DNA from: Cordylochernes scorpioides
Taxonomy: Eukaryota > Arthropoda > Arachnida > Pseudoscorpiones > Chernetidae
DNA: 64,000 nt
Assembly: GCA_030710605.1 (NCBI GenBank)
Contig: CP092863.1
Coordinates: 136,467,456 to 136,531,455 of the forward strand
Reading direction: 5' to 3'
The translations under genes and the position numbers were made by a program. Under the pieces are notes generated by a model. The model was not told the origin of the DNA. It saw only the letters and a program-made list of their open reading frames with translations, and ran no database searches. Shown piece by piece: positions 53,311-63,805 of this stretch (within the stretch, counting starts at the first letter, position 1; each line of letters begins with the position of its first letter).

Positions 53311-53511
53311 ATTATATAAAAGGGCGTACCTGGATCTGTAAAGAAAAAAAAAAACAATTTTTTCTTAAAATATTTCGAGAGATTGCTCCCTCTTTATCAA
53401 CTGTATAGTAACTGGGCAATAAATTGATAAAGAGGGAGCAATCTCTCGAAATATTTTAAGAAAAAATTGGTTTTTTTTCTTTACAGATCCAGGTACGCCC
53501 TTTTATATAAT
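53311..53511. mobile_element. Foldback MITE present only in arm 1
   Basis: Perfect outer arms attatataaaagggcgtacc and complement, internal tttcgagagattgctccctc arms. A larger insertion up to about 53540 is bracketed by ctagataatc and ctagatcatc. Arm 2 (about 61085-61095) has an empty site. Confidence 0.8.
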
Positions 53512-53984
53512 CTTAATTAATGGATCGCCTTTTAACTCAAACTAGATCATCATGTTTACTGTGGGGGGTGTACAGGGTTTGTTCATTTACAATTATATTG
53601 ATGTCGTTGAGTCTTTGGGGATATTGTTCTTGAGAAGGTTTTGTCTGGCTTGTTTGATATTCAAGGTGGGTTTGTTTTTTCACTTTTCGTCATTCTGGCT
53701 TAATTGATGGAGAATATGTCTAGGTTTTAAATTTCTTATTTTCCTTTTTCCGCATTTGTAGTCTCCTTTTTCGGATTTTTCGTAGAATTTAAATTATTGT
53801 CTAATAATGTAGTCATTGTGATGTGTTTTTGATATTTAGATCGTTCCTTAGGGTTGTGTTCCGAACGTACTAGGGTGGAGACATGATTTTTCTGATCATT
53901 TTATTTTTTCAAAGACTTCTAACTTTTTAAGGTGTGTACATATAGTCAAATTATATACTTCATCAACCTTTTTAAAATTAAGAA

Positions 53985-54660
53985 AAAGACATCTTAACGT
54001 GTAACTGAAATTTACTGATGGCTTGCACCATCTATCGGAATAAATATCAACTATATGATATTTTATTTAATCAATAAATAATCATGGGTTTCGTTTCTTA
54101 GATCTTTTATTTATTAAGCTTTCGGCCTTAAATGCCCTTCATCACGGAGATCCAGAAGTATAACTTCACTGGTGGAGTTTAAATCAAATTAAATCAAAGT
54201 GTAAAAGAGCAGGGAAGAATTTATACTTGATATTTATTCCGATAGATGGTGCAAGCCATCAGCAACTTACAGTTTCACGATAAGGAGATGCCATTTTCTT
54301 AATTTAACCACCATTTATACCAGTACGATTTCACATTTTTACGATTTTTTCTTTAAAAAAAAATGCTTTTTTTTTGTCTTGATGTTTCGATCATTCAATG
54401 TCTCCATTCTCAAAGATAGAAAGCTAATAAGCAAAGAATTATCACTTTATAAAAGGGAAGTAAAATTGTTTTATTTTTTAAAGAATCATACGCGTCAAAA
54501 ATAAGAGAAAGGCCTATCCTGATCATAAAAATAAAAGTTACTGATGGCTTGCGCCATCTATCGGAATAAAAATCAATTATTTATTCCGATAGATGGTGAA
54601 AACTATCATTAACTATTAGTTATACGATTAGGAGATGCCATTTTCTTAATTTATCCGTCT
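53985..54660. mobile_element. Two L-type foldbacks around W/X-like core
   Basis: tgcaccatctatcggaataa arms at 54025 and 54235 enclose taagctttcggcc (54117-54130), whose complement reads GTGATGA, a stem and GAAAGCTT; a second pair (54545, 54585) follows. Mirror copies lie in arm 2 (60000-60660). Confidence 0.7.
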
Positions 54661-54714
54661 AATATCAGTACAATTTTAACTTTTTTGCTATTTTTCACAG
54701 CGGCAAAAATAGTT

Positions 54715-55166
54715 TAAACTTCTTAAAATGTGATAGACGAGTGGGTAGGGCGAGATAGACTGCTGCAGGTTAACCGCTAGGCGGTTGGAGGACTGGATAG
54801 CCCGACCGTACGACTAGGCAGCGGTGAGGACCCACAGAGTGGTGCGGAGACACTGGCCTAAACAGATCATCCGACCCTGTATCAAGCAATCAATGTTTGC
54901 TCCTTGTGTCTGGGACCCTGGCTCTCTGGATGAGTGGGTAACACCCTCGATTCCCGACAGCCATGAACCGGGATTGAATCCCGCGTTAACATTTTGTTTC
55001 AATATGTGAATAACCTTCACATATTATCCATTGTTACAAATATGTCCAGGGTAGCCTAGTGGACATGGCATCTGCCCGGTAAGCGGAACACTGTGGGTTC
55101 GATTCCCATCCCTGGACACTTTTATTTTTCCGTTTATCATTACTACTCACAATTAATCCTTTCATA
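54715..55166 (+). mobile_element. SINE-C with extended 5' head and nested SINE-B
   Basis: SINE-C head (gagtgggtaacaccctcgat, gggattgaatcccgc) preceded by about 150 bases (ggcggttggaggactggata ...) absent from other copies. SINE-B head (55047-55118, full cloverleaf with box B gggttcgattccc) is inserted in its body and runs to the gap. Confidence 0.75.
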
Positions 55167-55266
55167 NNNNNNNNNNNNNNNNNNNNNNNNNNNNNNNNNN
55201 NNNNNNNNNNNNNNNNNNNNNNNNNNNNNNNNNNNNNNNNNNNNNNNNNNNNNNNNNNNNNNNNNN
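55167..55266. other. Assembly gap (100 N)
   Basis: Exactly 100 N; hides the inner boundary of arm 1 of the inverted duplication. Confidence 0.99.
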
Positions 55267-55400
55267 ATTTGTAAGTACAAAAGTCGAACTGCTTCCTACA
55301 TGTATAATATATATGTTGTACTTACAGTATAGGCAGTCACTATCTACCCACTATGATTATCATAGCCTGTACTAAGTATACTAGCGCTAATACAAAAAAG
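55267..55400 (+). mobile_element. SINE-A, 3' part
   Basis: atttgtaagtacaaaagtcg ... tgttgtacttacagtatagg ... gcgctaatacaaaaaag; the 5' part is in the gap. Confidence 0.75.
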
Positions 55401-55844
55401 TAATGGGAGTTTGAGGACAAGACAAATGGAAGTTTTCTACCAGGTGATTTCTCTATCGAGGTTGCTACAGATTGATTTCTGACCTCCAATTGCCAATGTA
55501 TGACAAGGCCAACAATGTATCACCAATTCGGTTGCTATGGCAACACGACAATGATCGTCTGACAATTTTCTATTGATTTAATGTGAGACAGACAATGTGT
55601 GTATGTAAATTGTGTGTTTCTATAAGAAGTTCTTCAAATGAATTCGCCTCTAATCCTTATTATTATTTTGTTTATATTGTAGCAAATTATTTATTATTTT
55701 ATTAAAAGATTATTAATTTTTTATATATTTTATTACTCTGCGTAAACTTCCCTTATCTTGTATTTTTATCAAATTTCGTTTGTGTTTGTGCCTTAAATAA
55801 ATTGCCGTGTCATCATGAGGTTTGTCTTTCATAATTATCTACGT

Positions 55845-56108
55845 TAATAAAGCTGTATGTGTGTATCAAATATTGTTGGGTTCTATGCTACCTGGAGTAT
55901 AAGAGTTCCATCTATGCTTTCTTCCTGCGGTGAATCTTTTCAGGCTTTCATTCTTTTCTAGCTTTCTGGCACGGACCCCTTTCTACAGGAGAAAACTTCA
56001 TTATACCAGGTTTTCTCCTTTAGAAGGGCGTTCGTACCCGAAAGCTAGAGGATAAAAACGTTTCGAAAAGACACTTTTCCCTGGAGGTCTGGTTAATTTT
56101 ACTCAAAA
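55845..56108. mobile_element. Single G unit followed by intact foldback X
   Basis: 55845-55945 is one G unit lacking the hairpin's 5' half (taataaagctgtatgtgtg). 55955-56108 is X uninterrupted, arms tctagctttctggcacg and cgttcgtacccgaaagctag around aacttcattataccaggtt. Confidence 0.7.
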
Positions 56109-56269
56109 AAGTTCTCTGTTCTCGTTTTTTTTTCTCTCTCTTTCTCCTTCTTAATATCATATGACTATTCTTTACGGCCTAAAATTATTGTAAATAAATA
56201 TATATATATTTATTTAAGTAACCCAGGTTCCTGGAGCGTACAGAAGTCGCCAACTACCCGGGATGTCCT

Positions 56270-56545
56270 TCTGACCTAAGTCTTCTTGGATTTATATACA
56301 ATGCCAGTGGAGGTCCAATTAATGAGGTGTTGCCAGGCAGATTTCTTTCTTGGGAGATTTTCTAGGGATGCTGGACATATGTTGGTGATACCTAGGAGAG
56401 TGGCTGTCTGGAATCTTTGGTATTGGAAGGTTGGGCAAAAAGTGAAGAGGAGGTGGTCTACGGTTTGGTCTTCATCTTGGCAGTGGGGGCAAGTTGGGTC
56501 TTCTTTCGATACCGTTGCAAGGTCTGCCTGAATGTAACCATATAT
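56270..56545 (-). pseudogene. LINE C-terminal fragment with Cys/His motif
   Basis: Minus-strand frame: ADLATVSKEDPT, then CPHCQDEDQTVDHLLFTFC (C-x2-C-x8-H-x5-C), then LPRKKSAWQHLINWTSTG and a stop near 56272. Clear LINE ORF2 C-terminus; sister copy at 41815-42008. Shares the 3' ggtagttggcga segment. Confidence 0.78.
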
Positions 56546-57038
56546 ATATATAATTTGTTTGTTGTTAGATAAAGGGTTGATAAGACAAAGGATCGATAAG
56601 ATAAAGAGTTGAAGCTGCAGTCGTGATAAAAAAGATAATTATTTACCATCAAGCAGTTTTTAATTTCAATTACTTGGGGAAAGATTACACATTTGTTATT
56701 TTCACAATATATATAATTTATAAAGTTAATCCTATATTAGTGATTCAAAAAGATAGATATGTTAACTATGCATATTTACAACAAAACTGAAAGTCATTCT
56801 AAAAAACGATGATAAAAAGGTTGAGATTTCAGATTATAATATGTATAGACAATTGTAAAGGCATACATACATGTATGACAGCGCAAGTGTCCCTAGGGGG
56901 ACATAGCGCTATAAATTGAAATAAAAGTAAACAAAGACAAATGAGGTAATGAAAGTGAAATATGACAAAGAAAGATGTAATGAGGTAGAAAGAGACAAAT
57001 AGAACTACCACAGATGTGTCAGCATAAACATATGACAA
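56546..57038. other. Spacer with a LINE 3' hairpin
   Basis: At 56862-56915 aaggcatacatacatgtatg ... gtgtccctaggggga matches the 3' end of the LINE at 48655. The rest is not assigned. Confidence 0.45.
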
Positions 57039-57221
57039 ATGTGTCTTTCCACGCATGCGCTGAGAAACAATCCAATAAACAAATATATTATAGAAGCCGA
57101 GAGACGTCGTCTGACACCATGTATTGCTGTTTTAAAATGGATTGGCAGATTTTCTACATTGTATCCAATAAATTTGGTTGAATCAGCTGCTGGATTTGTC
57201 TTCTGCCTTCTCAAACAATGA
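57039..57221 (+). other. Short coding-like frame, unknown
   Basis: Encodes INKYIIEAERRRLTPCIAV and LKWIGRFSTLYPINLVESA-type sequence, with normal-looking amino-acid use but no motif I know. It may be another transposon fragment; it ends where an F copy begins. Confidence 0.3.
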
Positions 57222-57670
57222 AAATTCGAAACTATTATAGACGTGTATGATTCTTTTTAAACTTAAACAATTTCTACTGCCCCCCTTACTGCAATGAAAA
57301 ATTAATGAAAGGGCCTGGCTCATCAATGGTGACCCCTACTAGCGGTTTCGACAGTTTAATCTCCCATTATGACATTGACAATGTCATAAATACCTGTTTA
57401 TAACCCTTAAATTGGTAATAAAATATTGTAGCGGAAAAGAACAAGTTTTGTATATCTTAAGATATGAAAGTATTTAATACAATATGATACATTAGCACGC
57501 CCCCCCCCCCCATTTGTAATGAGAATTTTAAACTATTATAGACGTGTATATTTGATTCTTTTACAAATTAAACAATTTATACTGCCCTTACTGCAATAAA
57601 AAAATTAATTGGAGGGCCTGGCTCATCAGTGGTGAACCCTCCCAGCGGTTTCGCCAGTTTAATCTACCAT
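57222..57670 (-). mobile_element. Two family F single arms in series
   Basis: Cores on the minus strand near 57320 (TTGATGAGCC, damaged) and 57625 (CTGATGAGCC); both with gactgt/gtatgattcttt arms. The second has a C-run gcccccccccc replacing the usual gcgcgcc. Confidence 0.75.
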
Positions 57671-58040
57671 TATCACATTAACAATGTCATGAAGATTTGT
57701 TTATTACCTTTAAAATGATAATTAAAATAGTTTGGATTTATATTCTTCAAAATGTGTTGATAATATTTAATATGGTTATATATGGTTTTGACCAAGGACT
57801 TGATTGTTGTTGTGTGATGTGATCAATATATAGCGTGAGATGTTTTTAGTTCTTATAATAATTCTGTAATAATATTATACAAATATATAACAGTAGCATA
57901 CAATCTCTCTTTAATAGAAACTACACTACCTAAGTTTATTGAATATTAGGTAGAAAGAGTACATAACAATCTTATTATTACTAATCTGATAAGATGATAA
58001 CCATGTTTTTATTTTTATTAATCGATATAACATTTTTTTA
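57671..58040. other. AT-rich spacer
   Basis: Nothing recognised. Confidence 0.5.
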
Positions 58041-58140
58041 TATATTTGAAAGAAACCGCTGGGAGGGTTCACCACTGATGAGTCATACCCTCCCTCTTTC
58101 AATTTTCAATCATCACAGTATAAGGGCTGTAGATATAATT
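58041..58140 (+). mobile_element. Family F fragment
   Basis: gaaaccgctgggagggttca and CTGATGAGTCATACC; only the centre is retained. Confidence 0.7.
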
Positions 58141-58291
58141 ATATTAAAAATAAAGAAGGCATATCCTGACCACAAGCACATGTGCTTTTTAGATGACAGA
58201 GCGCCATCTAGTGGTGGAAAAATAAACTAAACGTTTATTTAGCTTATGATATTTGGTCAACCCAATTTCTTGATAAATCAAGAAAAGCCAT

Positions 58292-58331
58292 CCATGAACG
58301 CGTTTCGCGCTGTTGGCGCTCGTCAGCGTGG
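58292..58331 (-). ncRNA. Hammerhead ribozyme (J, left arm)
   Basis: Minus strand: CCACG (stem I), CTGACGA, stem II GCGC-caaca-GCGC, GAAA, palindromic ACGCGT stem III, T17, then CATGG with one mismatch to stem I. Core intact; stem I weakened. Confidence 0.75.
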
Positions 58332-58365
58332 AGTAGGCTATAACCACTGCGCCCAAAAAGATATT

Positions 58366-58405
58366 CCTCGCTGACGAGCGCCAACAGCGCGAAACGCATT
58401 CGTGG
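58366..58405 (+). ncRNA. Hammerhead ribozyme (J, right arm)
   Basis: CCTCG (stem I, 58366-58370), CTGACGA (58371-58377), stem II GCGC/GCGC, GAAA (58391-58394), CGCATT and CGTGG (58401-58405). One stem I mismatch and a broken stem III pair. Confidence 0.7.
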
Positions 58406-58589
58406 ATGGCTTTTCTTGATTTATCAAGAAATTGGGTTGGCCAAATATCACAAGCTAAATAAACGTTTAGTTTATTTTTTCTCCACTAGATGGCGCTCTG
58501 TCATCTAAAAAGTACATGTGTTCCTGGTCAGAATATGCCTTCTTTATTTTTAATATAATTTTATATATATAGATTTTTTTAATTTGAAA

Positions 58590-58855
58590 CTATTATAGAC
58601 GCGTATGATTCTTTTTAAAAATTTCACAATTTATACTGCCCTTACTGCAATAGAAAATTAATGAGAGGGCCTGGCTCATCAGTGGTGAACCCTCCCAACG
58701 GTTTTCGCTAGTTTAATCTACCATAATCCCATTATTTTTCCATTACAGTAAGGGCAGTAGAAATTGTTTAATTTTTAAAAGAATCATACGCATCTATAAT
58801 AGTGTAAAATTTTGATAACAGATGGCGCGCTAATGTATCATAATATTTTTTTTTT
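58590..58855. mobile_element. Foldback family F
   Basis: Left arm with minus-strand CTGATGAGCC near 58677 and right arm ccattacagtaagggcagta ... gataacagatggcgcgctaa. Confidence 0.78.
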
Positions 58856-59340
58856 TTTAAGAAAAATATCATTGAAAGAAAATATGTATAGAATTTACAT
58901 CAATAAATAGATAACACATCTTTAATCAAATTTAAAGATGATTTTCACATTAATACAATTTTCTCTCTTTTTTACATAAGGTACTTATGTAAATAACAAC
59001 CGCAAACATTTTTGAGGTAATATATTTTTAAATAAATCTTTGAAAGGTGTATTCTTGAATTATAGGTTTAAATAAAGAAAATTTAATAGAAATATTTGAT
59101 ATATGATTTTACTTTTTCTTTAGAAGTCAATACATACAGCTGGGAGAAATAGATTTGGTTATATTCTTTGATCTTTGTAAGTTTTGGAAGAGTAAATTTA
59201 CCTTTTGGAAATTGGACGGATGTTTTCTCACCTTGCTTTCTCAAACAAGTCGATGGTAAAGGGAAATGTAATATTTTGATTGTTTTATATAGCAACTGTT
59301 TTAATAGATACTAGAAGGTCTATGAAAAAATATGTGTTTA
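58856..59340. other. AT-rich spacer with a weak minus frame
   Basis: The 70-codon minus-strand frame 59083-59295 has LINE-like composition but no motif; not called. Confidence 0.4.
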
Positions 59341-59345
59341 AGAAG

Positions 59346-59720
59346 TCCTTGTTCTAAAATTACTTTATTAGGTACCGCTTAACAAGAGCAACCTAGTTTA
59401 TGATATTTGTAACAATGGAGAAAAGGAGGAGAAATAACGATTATTTCTAACCTTAGGGATGAGGTATGATAGGATTAATTGTGAGTAGTAATGATAAACG
59501 GAAAAAAAAAAGTGTCCAGGGATGGGAATCGAACCCACAGTGTTCCGCTTACCGGACAGATGCCATGTCCACTAGGCTACCCTGGACATATTTGTAACAA
59601 TGGATAATATGTGAAGGTTATTCACATATTGAAACAAAATGTTGACGTGGGATTCGATCCCAGTTCTTGGCTGTCGGGAATCCAGGGTGTTACCCACTCG
59701 TCCAGAGAGCCAGGGTCCCA
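59346..59720 (-). mobile_element. SINE-C interrupted by SINE-B with 17-bp target duplication
   Basis: SINE-C 3' end ttattaggtaccgcttaac at 59362; SINE-B (59424-59585, tRNA head 59517-59587) is bracketed by ATATTTGTAACAATGGA at about 59402-59418 and 59587-59603; SINE-C resumes to the head at 59700. Confidence 0.82.
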
Positions 59721-62295
59721 GACACAAGGAGCAAACATTGATTGCTTGATACAGGGTCGGGTGATCTGTTTAGGCCAGTGTCTCCGTACCACTCTTGGGG
59801 TCCTGACCGCTGCCTAGTCGTACGGTCGGGCTATCCAGTCCTCCAACCGCCTAGCGGTTAACCTGCAGCAGTCTATCTCGCCCTACCCACTCGTCTATCA
59901 CATTTTAAGTAGTTTAAACTATTTTTGCCGCTGTGAAAAATAGTAAAAAAAGTTAAAATTGTACTGATATTAGACGGATAAATTAAGAAAATGACATCTT
60001 CTAATCGTATAACTAATAGTTAATGATAGTTTTCACCATCTATCGGAATAAATAATTGATTTTTATTCCGATAGATGGCGCAAGCCATCAGTAACTTTTA
60101 TTTTTATGATCAGGATAGGCCTTTCTCTTATTTTTGACGCGTATGATTCTTTAAAAAATAAAACAATTTTACTTCCCTTTTATAAAGTGATAATTCTTTG
60201 CTTATTAGCTTTCTATCTTTGAGAATGGAGACATTGAATGATCGAAACATCAAGACAAAAAAAAAGAGCTTTTTTTTTCAAATAAAAAATCGTAAAAATG
60301 TGAAATTGTACTGGGAAATGGTGGTTAAATTAAGAAAATTGAATCTCCTTATCGTGAAACTGTAAGTTGCTGATGGCTTGCACCATCTATCGGAATAAAT
60401 ATCAAGTATAGATTCTTCCCTGCTCTTTTACACTTTGATTTAATTTGATTTAAACTCCACCAGTGAAGTTATACTTCTGGATCTCCGTGATGAAGGGCAT
60501 TTAAGGCCGAAAGCTTAATAAATAAAAGATCTAAGAAACGAAACCCATGATTATTTATTGATTAAATAAAATATCATATAGTTGATATTTATTCCGATAG
60601 ATGGTGCAAGCCATCAGTAAATTTCAGTTACACGATAAGAAGATGTCTTTTTCTTAATTATAAAAAGGTTGATGAAGTATATAATTTGACTATATGTACA
60701 CACCTTAAAAGTTAGAAGTCTTTGAAAATAAAATTATCAGAAAAATCATGTCTCCACCTTGGTTCGTTCGGAACACCAATCCTCAGGAACGATCTAAATA
60801 TCAAAAACACATCAATGACTACATTATTAGACAATAATTTAAATTCTACGAAAAATCCGAAAAGGAGACTACAAATGCGGAAAAAGGAAAATAAGAAATT
60901 TAAAACCTAGACAAATTCTCCATCAATTAAGCCAGAATGACGAAAAGTGAAAAAACAAACCCACCTTGAATTATCAAACAAGCCAGACAAAACCTTCTCA
61001 AGAACAATATCCCCAAGGACCCAACGACATCAATATAAATTGTAAATGAACAAACCCTGTACATCCCCCACAGTATAATATGATGATCTAGGTTGCTCTT
61101 TTTGAGCGGTGGCACCTAATAAAGTTATTGGGAACTATATGTACACACAGAGCTATATCTTGGCTCCATTCCATTGAGATAACATATAATACAATGGTTG
61201 CTATAGGACATTATTCCTCCATGTATATTTGCCACAATACCCTCCGCAATTGAATTAAACATCAATTTAACATAATTTACATCTCAATTTAGCAATTGTA
61301 ATGTCATTAACACAATACATTCTATTTATTCATGGTAGATTGTAACAAATGGTGTCACAATTGACTTCTCAATGTTTGCCTTTGTGATGCAATCAGTGTT
61401 GTATTGTTTACTTAGTGTTAATTGCTTCGGTAAAAGATTGTCTCTTCTGTGTATTTTCTAACTCCTAATATACATAAACTATTTTTATTTTTAAATATAG
61501 CAATCCATAAATAGATTTTTAATTAAACATTTTTGTTGAAAAGTTGAGAAAATAAAACTTTAACTGACCGAAATGTCTATTTTTTAAATAAATAATTTGT
61601 CTGTCTTCTTTAAAATAAATAGACGACCGAGAACATCAGAGACTTTCCACTTGATTAAGTTTTGTCCATGAGTTTATGTCATTTTTTAATGTGTTTAATT
61701 TCTCCTTTAAATATCTATTTATCTATAGATATAGCTTAATTATACTAATTGATGGCAAGATAACTATGCTCATACACTCATAGATAAAATTTAAGGAAGT
61801 AAAAGTTTTTGATGTGGTCGGTCGTCTTTTTTTTTTTTTTTTTTTTTTGAAGGAGACAGAGGCAATTTTGTTTACACTTGGTTATCTCGTGTGTTTTCAA
61901 TAAAGGTCACTGTAATATCTTTCATAGTTATTGTCTCAATCCCGATATACATGCTGAAAGGTACAACTTCCTTAAGTTTTGTTCACACTTGGTTATCTCA
62001 TGTGTCTTCAATAACGGTCACTGTAATATCTTTCAGAGTTATTGTCACAATCCCGATATACATGCTGAAAGGTACAACTTTCTTAAGTTTTGTTCACACT
62101 TGGTTATCTCGTGTGTCTTCAATAAAGGTCACTGTAATATATTTCAGAGTTATTGTCTGAATCCCGATATACATGCTGAAAGGTACAACTTCCTTGAGTT
62201 TTGTCCATGAGAGTGTATGTCTATTATAGACACACTAGAGATTTGGCTCGTTTAACGAACAGATATAGAGAAAGGAAGCTAGTCTCTTATCACAT
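59424..62295 (-). repeat. Inverted duplication, arm 2
   Basis: Reverse complement of 51765-55166; ends at aggaagctagtctcttat (62275-62291). Lacks the MITE of arm 1 at 53311 and has three rather than six H units (61768-62210). Confidence 0.9.
61768..62214 (+). mobile_element. MITE H with three 111-bp units
   Basis: Ends cactcatagataaaattta and ttttgtccatgagagtgt, three internal units (61878-62200), long T-run at 61829-61850. Confidence 0.85.
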
Positions 62296-63380
62296 ATAAT
62301 AAAGCGTTTGTTCGTTGAAGCCGAATAGGATTGGTCCATTCTGTGTCACGTGTTCAAGTTACGGATGTTATGGATGTTTGTTTGTTCCCTAACTCCTCTC
62401 TTAATATTTTTATTTTATACGACAATATTTCGTATACATATTACATTTAGTCCCGGAATTATTCAGGTAACTTCAAAATTATATTTAAACTTTTAAAAAT
62501 AACGCAGTTAGCAAAAATACGCATTTAGCTCGACGTTAAGCTCGACGTTAGCGACACGCTCGGCCATTGATTGAAATAAAACGAAATAATTTGATATATA
62601 AATATTCGTAATTTACACTAGCCACATCAGCCACATATTTGATAATATTCATAATTTACACTTTAAATACTTTTCATACTTGCCTTCTCTTTCTAATTTT
62701 TATAGTCTAAATATTTAAATGCGTACTTTTAACGACGACATTTTTCATTTTAGTAAATCTTAGTAATCTTTAGTAAATTTTACACTTTAATAACATTTTT
62801 CATTTTTCATTTTAGCACCGTTTTTATTTTGTTAAGGTCATTTTTCATAAAATGTCTGTTTGTCTGTATGTATGTTTGTTCCCTAACTACTCTCTTAATA
62901 TTCTATTTTATACGCCAATATTTAATTACGCCAGAAATTGGCTATTTTAATATTATTTATATTAAATATGCCTATGCGTATTTTTTATTTTATTAAATAT
63001 TTATATTCTTTATTCGATATTTAGTTAATATTCATTTCGATATTTAGTGAATATTCAAAATAGACGCTCAAAATAAAATAGAATAAAATTTCAATATATA
63101 TCGAAAATTGATCTATGTCACATTGTTATATTATATAGTGTTATATAGTGTTATATTATAGTGTAACGTTTTTTTTTTGCATTTTTACACTATACATTTT
63201 TACTCTATACTATAAAATGTTGATATTATGCCTTGAGAGTACAACTGAGAGTACACACTAAATAAAATAGTAAGAATAATGTTATTTCCAATTAAGGTTT
63301 TTCAATAACGAAAACATATTGATGTTAGAGTTTCAAAGAAAATCTAAAAATGAAAATGTTGTTGAAGTAAAAAAAATTAA
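62296..63380 (+). other. Probable 5' region of an autonomous Helitron
   Basis: Sits directly upstream of the Helitron coding fragment. tgtttgttccctaactcctc at about 62380 recurs near 62877 with its following 40 bases, a direct repeat about 500 bases apart; cgacgttaagctcgacgtta (62532-62551) is a local duplication. The 5' TC terminus could be near 62284 but I cannot fix it. Confidence 0.45.
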
Positions 63381-63805
63381 ATTGTGCTGTCTTATATTAT
63401 AGTTTTTTATTGTTGTCTCTTATAAATGTCTTAAAGTTGCAAAACCTATATATAAAGAAAAAAGAATGACCGTTTTCTCTTTATTATATCTACCTTTGCC
63501 AACAGGGACATGTTTCGAGGAAGATCAAATTCCCCTGCACCTTTGTGGCCAACTTGATCAAGTTTGCCCAAAATGTAGAGCAAAATTAAAAATTAAATTG
63601 TGCTGTCTTATATTATAGTTTTTTATTGTTGTCTCTTATAAATGTCTTAAAGTTGCAAAACCTATATATAAAGAAAAAAGAATGACCGTTTCTCTTTATT
63701 ATATCTACCTTTGCCAACAGGGACATGTTTCGAGGAAGATCAAATTCCCCTGCACCTTTGTGGCCAACTTGATCAAGTTTGCCCAAAATGTAGAGCAAAG
63801 TATTT
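63381..63805. repeat. 216-bp tandem duplication across the start of the Helitron frame
   Basis: 63381-63596 and 63597-63800 are nearly identical (attgtgctgtcttatattat at both starts). The first copy ends after gtagagcaaaattaaaa, cutting the reading frame; only the second continues into coding sequence. Confidence 0.9.

Larger units (their letters stand above)
51765..55166 (+). repeat. Inverted duplication, arm 1
   Basis: Matches 59424-62295 in reverse complement over its whole length, from ataagagactagcttcc at the outer end to the SINE-B tail at the gap. Contents: H (six units), Q/S fragments, a unique stretch (52920-53280 and 53560-53900), L foldback, SINE-C with nested SINE-B. Scattered substitutions and indels separate the arms. 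Confidence 0.9.
58145..58560. mobile_element. Foldback J, complete head-to-head pair of hammerhead retroposons
   Basis: Arms of about 185 bases (58145-58331 and 58366-58556) are near-perfect inverted repeats. From outside in: ttaaaaataaagaaggcat tail, cacaagcacatgtgc, agcgccatctagtgg, aaacgtttatttagct, ggtcaacccaatttcttgat, then a ribozyme in each arm, separated by 34 bases. Confidence 0.9.

Noticed and set aside
55047-55118. Functional tRNA-Thr(GGT) gene
   Set aside because: The cloverleaf is good, but position 33 is C instead of T, the same sequence occurs at 10930, 14116 and 59517 with a conserved non-tRNA tail, so it is the head of SINE-B.
57039-57221. N-terminal exon of the SLC35F-like gene
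   Set aside because: It is on the plus strand and lacks membrane segments or splice signals compatible with exon A.
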